Part shown: positions 56,759-64,000 of the stretch, one piece after another
Position numbering within the stretch: position 1 is the first letter of the stretch
Layout of the letters: each line of letters starts with the position of its first letter
Assembly: GCF_003206575.1 (NCBI RefSeq)
Contig: NZ_PZJO01000002.1
Span: 28,308 to 92,307 of the forward strand
Length of the DNA stretch: 64,000 nucleotides
Direction: 5' to 3'
DNA from: Salinicola endophyticus
GTDB lineage: Bacteria > Pseudomonadota > Gammaproteobacteria > Pseudomonadales > Halomonadaceae
Translations under genes and position numbers: made by a program
The notes under the pieces: model-generated
The model's database searches: none
The model's input: the letters and a program-made list of their open reading frames with translations, nothing else
What the model was told of the DNA's origin: nothing

Positions 56759-57859
56759 ATGCATCAGACACCGTCGCCGGCCGACGCGGAAAAGCGCCAG
56801 GCAGCATCGCCGAAGGGCAAGCTGAGGGTGGCGGTGGCCACCCCGCTGAGCGAGGCGCTATGCGCCATGATCGAAGCCCGCGAGCCGCGCCTCGAGATGG
56901 TCCGTGACCAGTCGCTGCTGCCGCCCATGCGCCACCCCGCGGACTTCGCCGGCGACCCCGCCTTCCGTCGCAGCGCCGAGGCGCAGGCGCGTTTCGAGGC
57001 GCTGATCGCCGATGCCGAGGTGCTGTACGGCATTCCCGACCTCGACCCGGCAGCGCTGGCGCGCGCGGTCGCGGCCAACCCCGGGCTGCGCTGGGTCCAT
57101 CTGATGGCCGCGGGGGGTGGCGGCCAGGTGAAGGCGGCGCAACTCTCCCGCGAGCAGCTCGAGCGGGTCGCCTTCACCACCTCCGCGGGGGTGCATGGCG
57201 GGCCACTGGCGGAGTACGCGCTGTTCGGCGTGCTTGCCGGTGCCAAGCAGCTGCCGCGGGTCCAGGCTCAACAGCGGGCGCACCACTGGAGCGGGCGCTG
57301 GGCGATGGGGCAGGTCAGTGAACAGACCGTGCTGCTGCTGGGGCTCGGCGGGATCGGCCGTGAGGTGGCGCGCAAGCTCTCGCTGCTGGGCGCGCGGGTG
57401 ATCGGCGTCTCGCGTCACGGCCGAGCGGTCGACCACGTCGACGAGGTCGTGCCGCCGGAGGCGCTGCACGCGGCAGCGGCACGCGCCGATGCCGTGGTCT
57501 GTTCGCTGCCGGGAACCGCCGCCACCGACAAGCTGGTGGATGCGGCCTTTCTCGCGGCGCTGCGTCCCGGGGCCACCTTCGTCAACGTCGGCCGCGGCAC
57601 GGCGGTCGACGAGCCGGCGCTGATCGAGGCCCTGCGCACCGAGCATCTCGGCCTAGCCGTGCTGGATGTCACGGCCAGCGAGCCGCTGGCTGGTGACTCG
57701 CCGCTATGGGATCTGCCCAACGTACTGCTGACCCCGCATACCGCGGCACTCAACGCCGCTGAAGACCGCCTGATTGCCGAGCTGTTCGTGGACAACGCCC
57801 GGCGCTATCTCGACGGGGAGCCGCTGCGCAATCGCGTCGATACGGTGGAGTTCTACTGA
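56759..57859 (+). CDS. D-2-hydroxyacid dehydrogenase family protein
   Basis: 366 residues from ATG 56759. NAD motif LLLGLGGIGREVARKLSLLG, catalytic Arg in VNVGRGTAVDE, Glu in DVTASEPLAG, His in LTPHTAALN. An N-terminal stretch of about 20 residues is unlike the family. First gene of the rightward operon; its stop overlaps the IclR start by one base. Substrate probably a sugar-derived hydroxy or keto acid. Confidence 0.85.
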   Translation: MHQTPSPADAEKRQAASPKGKLRVAVATPLSEALCAMIEAREPRLEMVRDQSLLPPMRHPADFAGDPAFRRSAEAQARFEALIADAEVLYGIPDLDPAALARAVAANPGLRWVHLMAAGGGGQVKAAQLSREQLERVAFTTSAGVHGGPLAEYALFGVLAGAKQLPRVQAQQRAHHWSGRWAMGQVSEQTVLLLGLGGIGREVARKLSLLGARVIGVSRHGRAVDHVDEVVPPEALHAAAARADAVVCSLPGTAATDKLVDAAFLAALRPGATFVNVGRGTAVDEPALIEALRTEHLGLAVLDVTASEPLAGDSPLWDLPNVLLTPHTAALNAAEDRLIAELFVDNARRYLDGEPLRNRVDTVEFY

Positions 57860-58677
57860 TGGCGGGGGAGGCCGAGCGTAGCCCGGCGGTGACCCGATCG
57901 ATCCGCGTGCTGGGGCTGCTGGAGCAGGCGGGCGACACCGCACTGGGGGTCAGCGAGATGGCGCGTCAGCTCTCTGTGGCGCGCTCGTCACTGTTCAACA
58001 TCTGTCTGGCGCTGGAAGCCGAGGGTCTGATCGCTCGCAGTGCCGGCGGCTACCGCCTGGGGCGGCGTCTGGTCGAACTGGGCGGGGCCTATCTGCGCGG
58101 AGTCGATCCGGTCCAGGCGTTCTACCAGGCATGCAACGAGACCCCGCTGTTGCACGACGAGATCTGCCAGCTGGCGGTGCTCGACGGCACCGATGTGCTC
58201 TATCTCGCCGCCCATGCCGGGCGCATGCCGCTGCGCATGACCGCGAGCATCGGCAGCCGCTTTCCGGCCTCGATCACCGCGGTGGGCAATGCGCTGCTGG
58301 CGCGCCTCGACGACGCCGAGATCCGGCGGCGATTCGCTGACCCGGCGACCCGCCCGGGCTGGACCGAGCGCTCGGTCACCGACCTCGACGCGCTGGTGGC
58401 CAAGATCGCCCGGGTCCGCGAACGCGGCTATGGCCGTGACCTGGGCGAGGTCTTCCCCGGGGTCCGTGGGCTGGCGCTGGTGGTGGCGCCGCAGTACAGC
58501 GGCGAGCAGGCCTATGCCCTCGGTACCTCGCTGATGGAGGAGCGCTGCGACGATGCACTGGAGGCGCGCGCCGTGGCGGCACTCGATGCCATGGCGCGAC
58601 GTATCGCCAACCCCATGAACCTGGCCGCCGATCCCCACGATACGGCCATGCGCGATGCCCGTGATGCCGGGCGCTGA
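57859..58677 (+). CDS. IclR family transcriptional regulator
   Basis: 272 residues. N-terminal winged helix (TRSIRVLGLLEQAGDTALGVSEMARQ in part: LGVSEMARQLSVARSSLF), then the IclR effector domain (LYLAAHAGRMPLRMTASIG, ITAVGNALLA, GYGRDLGE). Likely the regulator of this cluster and of the divergent idn genes, binding the dyad at 56643. Effector is probably a sugar acid. Confidence 0.9.
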   Translation: MAGEAERSPAVTRSIRVLGLLEQAGDTALGVSEMARQLSVARSSLFNICLALEAEGLIARSAGGYRLGRRLVELGGAYLRGVDPVQAFYQACNETPLLHDEICQLAVLDGTDVLYLAAHAGRMPLRMTASIGSRFPASITAVGNALLARLDDAEIRRRFADPATRPGWTERSVTDLDALVAKIARVRERGYGRDLGEVFPGVRGLALVVAPQYSGEQAYALGTSLMEERCDDALEARAVAALDAMARRIANPMNLAADPHDTAMRDARDAGR

Positions 58678-58704
58678 ACATCCACTGATCGAGGAGTGAA
58701 CGAG

Positions 58705-59682
58705 ATGTCGTCTGCCATCGATGACGCCTCCGTCGAGAGGCCCAATGACACTGCGGCGGCCAGCTTCGAGCGCGTCTTTGCCCATCCCGGCAAGCGCCGG
58801 GTCGGCATGATTGGCCTCGGCAACATGGGTATGCCGATGGCGCACAACCTGCTGGCTGCCGAGGTGGCGGCGCAGGTGAGCGTGTACGGACGCTCAGCGC
58901 AGAAACTGGCCCCGGTGATCGACGCCGGTGCAGCGCTGGCGGAGACACCGCGGGCGCTGGCCGCTGCCAGCGACGTGCTGATCACGGTGCTGCCCGATCT
59001 CGATCCGCTGCGCGAGCTGCTGTGGGGCGAACAGGGGATCGTTGCCGGTGTGGGTGACGCGCTGCTGATCGTAATCTGCTCCACCTCATCGCCCCAGGGC
59101 GTACGCGAGCTGGCCGCTGAGCTCGAGCAGGCGAGCGCAGGGCGCATCCGGCTGCTCGATGCACCGCTCTCCGGAGGGACCGACGGCGCCGAAGCCGGCC
59201 GGCTGTCGATCATGGTCGGCGGTGACGCGCAGGCCTTCACGGTCGCGCAGCCGCTGCTGGCCAGCATGGGCAATCCCGTGCATCTGGGCTCGCTGGGGGC
59301 GGGCGAGGTGGCCAAGGCGTGCAACCAGATGGTGGTGGCCTCGACCATGGTGGCGCTGTCGGAGGCGACGGTGATCGCCGAGCGCGCCGGCCTCGATGTC
59401 GCTCGCCTGCTCGAGTGCCTGGGTGGTGGTTACGCCGGCGGGCGCCTGCTGGAAGCGCGCAAGCAGCGTTTGATCGACAAGGATTACACCCCCACCGGCG
59501 TCGCTCGCTACATGATCAAGGATCTGGCTTTCGCCCGTGACGAGGCAGCTCGCGGTGGGGTGATGACGCCACAACTGGCGACACTCTCGCGGCTGTTCGA
59601 CGACCTCGGCGATCGCGGGCTGGGGGAGCATGACCTATGCGTCACCCAGCGCTACATCGACGAACTGGACCGCCTGCCCTGA
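58705..59682 (+). CDS. NAD(P)-dependent beta-hydroxyacid dehydrogenase (3-HIBADH / tartronate semialdehyde reductase family)
   Basis: 325 residues from ATG 58705 (GAGGAG 8 bp upstream). GLGNMGMPMAHNLL, LDAPLSGGTDGAEAGRLSIM and the catalytic Lys in GEVAKACNQMVV are the family signatures. An N-terminal stretch of about 30 residues is extra. It could reduce tartronate or a related semialdehyde in sugar-acid breakdown. Confidence 0.88.
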   Translation: MSSAIDDASVERPNDTAAASFERVFAHPGKRRVGMIGLGNMGMPMAHNLLAAEVAAQVSVYGRSAQKLAPVIDAGAALAETPRALAAASDVLITVLPDLDPLRELLWGEQGIVAGVGDALLIVICSTSSPQGVRELAAELEQASAGRIRLLDAPLSGGTDGAEAGRLSIMVGGDAQAFTVAQPLLASMGNPVHLGSLGAGEVAKACNQMVVASTMVALSEATVIAERAGLDVARLLECLGGGYAGGRLLEARKQRLIDKDYTPTGVARYMIKDLAFARDEAARGGVMTPQLATLSRLFDDLGDRGLGEHDLCVTQRYIDELDRLP

Positions 59683-59721
59683 AGGCGAGCGCCGCGTTCG
59701 CACGTGGCGGGAGGAGCTGAG

Positions 59722-60240
59722 ATGACGACACTGAAGGCGTTCTGGCGTGGTATCGAGTGGCTCATCGCGCTGTTGATGTTACTCACCATGGTGCTGGTCT
59801 TCGTCAATGTGGTGCTGCGCTATGGTTTCGCCTCGGGGTTGCGCTCGGGGATCGAGCTGTCGCGGCTGGGCTTCGTCTGGATCGTGATGCTCGGCGCCTC
59901 GCTGTGTCTCAAGGAGGGCGAGCACCTGGCGGTGTCCGAGCTGTTCGACCGCCTGCCGCGGGTGGTGCGCAGCGTGCTGGGGCGGCTCGCGTGGCTGGCG
60001 ATCCTGGTCGCCTCGCTGATGCTGCTGATCGGCTGCTGGCGCCAGACTCTGTCCAACTGGCACAACATCTCGCCGCTCACCGGGTTGCCCACGGCACTGT
60101 TCTATCTCGCCGGCGTGGTCTCGGGGGCACTGATGAGCGTGACCGCCGCCCTCGGCGCCGTACTGCCCGGCGGCCCTGATGCGCCGGGGGCAGCGGAAGC
60201 CCACCACCACGCCAGCGCATCCGAGGAGACACGACCATGA
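59722..60240 (+). CDS. TRAP transporter small permease (DctQ type)
   Basis: 172 residues with four membrane segments; FVNVVLRYGFASGLRSGIELSR and WIVMLGASLCLKEGEHLAVSE are typical of DctQ. A His/Ala-rich tail ends the protein. Its stop overlaps the start of the large permease by 4 bp. Confidence 0.92.
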   Translation: MTTLKAFWRGIEWLIALLMLLTMVLVFVNVVLRYGFASGLRSGIELSRLGFVWIVMLGASLCLKEGEHLAVSELFDRLPRVVRSVLGRLAWLAILVASLMLLIGCWRQTLSNWHNISPLTGLPTALFYLAGVVSGALMSVTAALGAVLPGGPDAPGAAEAHHHASASEETRP

Positions 60241-61517
60241 CCCTGGGGCTGTTCCTGGCGGTGCTGATCGGCACCATCCTGCTGCGCCTGCCGGTGGCGT
60301 TCGCACTGCTCGCGGCGGCGGTGGCGCTGATGCTGCACATGGGGATGTTCAGTGCCGACATCCTGGCCCAGTCGCTGATCAACGGGGTCGACAACTTCGC
60401 CCTGCTGGCGATCCCGTTCTTCATGGTCGCTGGCGAGGTGATGGCGGTCGGCGGACTCTCAGACCGCATCGTGCGCCTGGCGATGACGCTGGTCGGCCAC
60501 TGGCGTGGTGGCCTCGGCTATGTCGCCATTCTCACCTCGCTGCTGCTGGCCGGGCTCTCCGGCTCGGCGGTGGCGGATGCCGCGGCGCTGGTCAGCATCC
60601 TCTATCCGATGATGCGTAAGAGTGGCTATCCGGCCTCGCGGTCGGTGGGGCTGCTGGCCGCCGGCGGCATCATCGCCCCGGTCATTCCGCCGTCGCTGCC
60701 GCTGATCATCCTCGGGGTGGCGGGCAACCTGTCGATCGCCAAGCTGTTCATCGGCGGCATTGTGCCGGGGCTGTTCATGGGGCTGGCACTGATGATCACC
60801 TGGCGCGTGATGATGCGCCGCTCGGACCTGGCCCCCCAGCCCCGTGCCAGTCGCGGCGAGCGTCTCAAGGCGCTGAGGGAGAGCGTGTGGGCGCTGCTGC
60901 TGCCGCTGATCATCATCGTCGGCATTCGCTTCGGCGTGTTCACCCCGACCGAAGCCGCGGTGGTCGCCGCGGTCTACGCCATCCTGGTCTCGGCGCTGGT
61001 CTACCGCGAGCTGAGCCCGCGCAAGCTGCTCGGCGTGCTGATCCGGGCCGGGCGCTCGACGGCGCTGGTGATGTTCCTGGTAGGCGCGGCGATGGCCGCC
61101 TCCTGGGTGATCACCATCGCCCAGCTGCCGCAGCAACTCGCCGCCATGCTCGGGCCGCTGGTCGAGCATCCGATTCTGCTGATGTCGGCGATCATGCTGG
61201 TGGTGCTGCTGGTGGGCATGGTCATGGATCTGGCCCCGGCGATCCTGATTCTGGTGCCGCTGTTCATGCCGCTGGTGATACAGGCCGGAATCGACCCGAT
61301 CTATTTCGGCCTGATGTTCGTGATCAACTGCTGCATCGGCTTGATCACGCCGCCGGTGGGCACCGTGCTCAACGTGGTCTGCGGGGTGGGCAACACCTCG
61401 ATGACCGAAGCCGTGCGCGGCGTCTACCCCTTCGTACTGGTGTATATCGGTCTGCTGGCGCTGTTCGTGCTGGTGCCGCAGATCATCACGGTGCCGATGC
61501 ATTGGCTGATCGGCTAG
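60237..61517 (+). CDS. TRAP transporter large permease (DctM type)
   Basis: 426 residues, about twelve membrane segments. LLAGLSGSAVADAAALVSILYP, GGIIAPVIPPSLPLIILG and GLITPPVGTVLNVVCGVG (each shown in part) are DctM signatures. With the small permease and binding protein it takes up a carboxylate using the sodium gradient. Confidence 0.95.
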   Translation: MTLGLFLAVLIGTILLRLPVAFALLAAAVALMLHMGMFSADILAQSLINGVDNFALLAIPFFMVAGEVMAVGGLSDRIVRLAMTLVGHWRGGLGYVAILTSLLLAGLSGSAVADAAALVSILYPMMRKSGYPASRSVGLLAAGGIIAPVIPPSLPLIILGVAGNLSIAKLFIGGIVPGLFMGLALMITWRVMMRRSDLAPQPRASRGERLKALRESVWALLLPLIIIVGIRFGVFTPTEAAVVAAVYAILVSALVYRELSPRKLLGVLIRAGRSTALVMFLVGAAMAASWVITIAQLPQQLAAMLGPLVEHPILLMSAIMLVVLLVGMVMDLAPAILILVPLFMPLVIQAGIDPIYFGLMFVINCCIGLITPPVGTVLNVVCGVGNTSMTEAVRGVYPFVLVYIGLLALFVLVPQIITVPMHWLIG

Positions 61518-61539
61518 GGAAGAGCAAGGAGACGATGAC

Positions 61540-62544
61540 ATGAACAAGAAACTGCTGGGACTGGCCTCGATGCTGTGCGGTTTGGCACTGCTGTCGACCA
61601 CGGCCACTGCGGCCACCACGCTGCGCTTCGCCCATCCTGCGCCGCAGAGCGATCTGCAGCAGGTGCTGGCCGAAGCCTTCAAGAAGGAGGTCGAGCGCGA
61701 GAGTGACGGCGAGCTCCAGGTTCAGATCTTTCCCAACGGCCAGCTCGGCAACGATGCCCAGATGATCGACGGTACCCGCTCGGGAATCATCGATATCACC
61801 CTCTCGGGGCTCAACAATTTCACGGGTCTGGTGCCGGAGGCGGCGGCCTTCACACTACCGTTCATGTTCCCGGATCACGAGGCCGCCTACCGCGCGCTGG
61901 ATGGCAAGCCGGGGCAGCAGGTGATGGCCAAGCTCGGAGAGTTCGGCCTCGAGGGGCTGGCATTTCCCGAGAACGGGTTTCGCGAGATGACCAACAACCG
62001 TGGCCCGATCCGTGAGCCCAAGGGTCTTCAGGGCCTGCGCATGCGCGTCAATAACTCCATCGCGCTCAACGACATGTTCGAGCTGCTCGGCGCCAACCCG
62101 CAGCAGATCCCGGTCAACGAGCTCTACACCGCGCTCGAGACCGGTGTGGTAGACGCCCAGGACCATCCGCTGGGGATCGTGGTGTCGTTCAACTTCAACG
62201 AGGTGCAGAAGTACCTGTCGCTCACCAATCACGCCTATGCCGCGCTGGCGTTGGTGATGAACAAGCAGCGCTTCGACAGCCTGACCCCAGCGCAGCAGCA
62301 GATCGTGCGCAACGCGGCAGCGGACGCCACTCGCATGCAGCGGTCGATGAACATCCAGCGCAGCGAGTCGATGGTCCAGCAGCTCAAGCAGAAGGGCATG
62401 CAGGTCAACCGTGACGTCGACACTGCGGCCTTCCAGCAGGCGGTACAGCCGGTGTGGGACAAGTTCATCGAAGCGCATGGCAAAGCGATGATCGACGCCA
62501 TTCAGCAGGCCTCGGCCAAAGATTCGGCTGAGCCCCAGAGCTGA
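61540..62544 (+). CDS. TRAP transporter substrate-binding protein (DctP type)
   Basis: 334 residues. Signal peptide to LSTTATAA, then TLRFAHPAP, LQVQIFPNGQLGNDAQMIDG and the carboxylate-binding Arg region GLRMRVNNSIALNDMFELLGANPQ (GLQGLRMRVNN). Substrate likely an aldonate or keto-acid given the dehydrogenases nearby. Confidence 0.94.
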   Translation: MNKKLLGLASMLCGLALLSTTATAATTLRFAHPAPQSDLQQVLAEAFKKEVERESDGELQVQIFPNGQLGNDAQMIDGTRSGIIDITLSGLNNFTGLVPEAAAFTLPFMFPDHEAAYRALDGKPGQQVMAKLGEFGLEGLAFPENGFREMTNNRGPIREPKGLQGLRMRVNNSIALNDMFELLGANPQQIPVNELYTALETGVVDAQDHPLGIVVSFNFNEVQKYLSLTNHAYAALALVMNKQRFDSLTPAQQQIVRNAAADATRMQRSMNIQRSESMVQQLKQKGMQVNRDVDTAAFQQAVQPVWDKFIEAHGKAMIDAIQQASAKDSAEPQS

Positions 62545-62566
62545 GGCCGGGCCTACGGCAAGACAG

Positions 62567-62590
62567 CGGCCGTCCAATGATGGGCGGCCG
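62567..62590. terminator. Terminator-like hairpin between dctP and gph
   Basis: CGGCCGTCC with GGGCGGCCG (one G-T pair), loop AATGAT, in a convergent gap. T-poor on both sides. Confidence 0.5.
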
Positions 62591-62626
62591 TTGAGCACTG
62601 AACCCTCGGTTTCAGACTGTGCCTGC

Positions 62627-63292
62627 TCAGATATCGACCAGGGCGGCAGCCAGCGCCGACCCACTCTCGAACCAGCGATCCGCCGGCCAGTCGGCGGTGG
62701 GTTCGTCCTCGGGGATATAGCCATAGCGCACAGCCACGGCGGTCATGCCGGCGTGGTGTGCCGCTTCCATATCGCGTCGATGATCGCCGACATACCAGCA
62801 CGCTGCGGGGGCGACGCCCAGCTCGCGGGCTGCGAACCACAGCGGCTCCGGGTCGGGCTTGCGTACCGGCAGGTCATCGGCGCACACCAGAACACCGGGG
62901 TTCAGCGCCAACGCTTCCACCAGCGGCGCGGCATAGCGGCGCGGCTTGTTGGTGACGATCCCCCAGGGGCGCCCGGCTTGCTGCCACGCTTTAAGCAGCG
63001 GCGTCAGCCCCTCGAACACGCGGCTGTGCTCGGCGACCGCCTCACCGTAGCGTGCGAGCAGGTAGTCGCGCGCTGCGGCGTGATCGGGGTGGTCCAGTGC
63101 CAGCCCCAGCGCCAGGGTCACCAGCGCGCTGCCGCCGTTGGAGACCTGAGCGCGAAGGGTTTCATAGGGCAGGGGGGCCAGGCCGTGGTGCTGGCGCAGA
63201 CGGTTGGTCGCCGCCGCCAGATCCGGCGCGGTATCGACCAGCGTACCGTCGAGATCGAACAGCAGGCCAGCGGGCAGCGCCAGCTGGCTCAT
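62627..63292 (-). CDS. gph: Phosphoglycolate phosphatase (HAD family)
   Basis: 221 residues. HAD motif [17 protein letters not shown], motif II GIVTNKP, motif III RKPDPEP and motif [14 protein letters not shown]. Removes phosphoglycolate made during DNA repair. Overlaps ubiG by 4 bp, the usual ubiG-gph pair. Confidence 0.93.
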   Translation of the reverse strand: MSQLALPAGLLFDLDGTLVDTAPDLAAATNRLRQHHGLAPLPYETLRAQVSNGGSALVTLALGLALDHPDHAAARDYLLARYGEAVAEHSRVFEGLTPLLKAWQQAGRPWGIVTNKPRRYAAPLVEALALNPGVLVCADDLPVRKPDPEPLWFAARELGVAPAACWYVGDHRRDMEAAHHAGMTAVAVRYGYIPEDEPTADWPADRWFESGSALAAALVDI

Positions 63293-64000
63293 GCCGAGGT
63301 CTCCCCGCCGCGTGCGCCTTCGTCATCGCCCGCTGCTGGCTCATGTTGCGTATGGCCGCCCCACTCGGGGGTCACGTGCACCATGTAGTTGACCGAGACA
63401 TCGTCCGGGTCGAGGCGGTAGTGGCGGGTGATGGGGTTGTAGGTGAGCCCGGTCTGGTCGCGCAGGCGCAGTCCGTGCTCGCGGCACCAGGCCGAGAGTT
63501 CGGAGGGACGGATCAACTTGTGGTAGTCGTGGGTACCGCGCGGCAGCAGCCTGAGCACGTACTCGGCGCCGATGATGGCGAAGACGTAGGATTTGGGGTT
63601 GCGGTTGATGGTCGAGAAGAAGAGGTGGCCGCCGGGCTTCACCAGCTTGGCGCAGGCCGCCACGACCGCGCCCGGGTCGGGCACGTGCTCGAGCATTTCG
63701 AGACAGGTGACGACGTCGAACTCGCCCGGGTGGGACTCGGCCATCGACTCCACGCTGACGTGGCGGTAGTCGACCTCGACCCCGGACTCCTGCTGGTGCA
63801 GGCGGGCCACCGCCAGCGGCGCCTCACCGAGATCGATACCGATCACATCGGCACCGCGCTGGGCCATGGCCTCGCTGAGGATGCCACCACCGCAGCCGAC
63901 GTCCAGGACGCGCTTGCCGGCCAGCGCCACGTGGCGATCGATGAAGCCCAGACGCAGCGGATTGATATCGTGCAGCGGCTTGAAGTCGCCTTCTCGATCC
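63289..64000 (-). CDS. ubiG: Ubiquinone biosynthesis O-methyltransferase UbiG, 5' end outside the window
   Basis: The visible 236 codons lack the start; the frame stays open to the edge and reads [16 protein letters not shown], which belongs to UbiG, before the SAM-binding motif [33 protein letters not shown]-like segment ([14 protein letters not shown]) and NPKSY follow. A C-terminal tail of about 25 residues ([18 protein letters not shown]) is extra. Makes ubiquinone, the likely signal for RegB. Confidence 0.93.
   Translation of the reverse strand, partial: DREGDFKPLHDINPLRLGFIDRHVALAGKRVLDVGCGGGILSEAMAQRGADVIGIDLGEAPLAVARLHQQESGVEVDYRHVSVESMAESHPGEFDVVTCLEMLEHVPDPGAVVAACAKLVKPGGHLFFSTINRNPKSYVFAIIGAEYVLRLLPRGTHDYHKLIRPSELSAWCREHGLRLRDQTGLTYNPITRHYRLDPDDVSVNYMVHVTPEWGGHTQHEPAAGDDEGARGGETSA

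Overview
The window is a piece of a GC-rich gammaproteobacterial chromosome. Synteny and gene content (fmdB-aspS-ruvC...ruvAB-ybgC-tolQRAB-pal-cpoB, a RegB/RegA pair, TRAP transport, class I fumarase) fit the Halomonas/Salinicola/Kushneria group of Oceanospirillales. That assignment rests on protein resemblance and gene order, not on a database search.

Layout. 1-3 kb: nucleotide nucleosidase PpnN, a YfcL-like protein and a LysR regulator. 3-9.7 kb: glycine module, with gcvH and gcvP leftward and a Na+/alanine-glycine symporter and gcvT rightward. The divergent intergenic region carries two nearly identical GTTTC-N6-GAAAC palindromes, one at each end, so oxidation and uptake of glycine are probably co-regulated. 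9.8-14 kb, all leftward: AlkB-like dioxygenase, PAP2 phosphatase, GT4 glycosyltransferase, a LysM lipoprotein with a degenerate M23 domain, and an acyltransferase. 14-19 kb: MFS transporter, grxA, an inositol-phosphatase family protein and a RegB/RegA redox two-component system. 19-32.5 kb: prfC, mscL (with a C-terminal zinc-ribbon-like tail), tatD, ygfZ, a small HMA-like protein, uvrB, nei, class I fumarase, cardiolipin synthase, a HypT-like LysR regulator, YihY/BrkB and acylphosphatase. 32.6-35.5 kb: a leftward nucleoside hydrolase, ribokinase and 2-hydroxyacid dehydrogenase set.

36-53.6 kb: the normally contiguous fmdB-aspS-ruvCAB-ybgC-tol-pal operon, broken between ruvC and ruvA by about 7.8 kb of foreign-looking DNA. 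This insert has AT-rich patches and holds a decayed contact-dependent inhibition (CDI) locus: cdiI, a CdiA toxin domain, a CdiA pre-toxin fragment with a GCAAA pentanucleotide repeat, a broken cdiB, and an unrelated SUKH-type immunity gene. It also holds a second, damaged 3' copy of ruvC, followed by a GNAT / carbon-nitrogen hydrolase / ZapE operon with a divergent NTF2-like gene. Each of the two ruvC 3' ends is followed by an antisense immunity gene. I read this as toxin-immunity module exchange anchored in ruvC; it is the most unusual part of the window.

53.8-62.5 kb: YciK-type SDR, then a sugar-acid module. idnD- and idnO-like genes run leftward; a 2-hydroxyacid dehydrogenase, an IclR regulator, a beta-hydroxyacid dehydrogenase and a complete TRAP transporter run rightward. 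The divergent promoter region contains a 41-bp two-level dyad that is a good operator candidate. 62.6-64 kb: phosphoglycolate phosphatase and ubiG, the latter running off the window edge. No rRNA, tRNA, CRISPR array, insertion sequence or intact prophage was seen.
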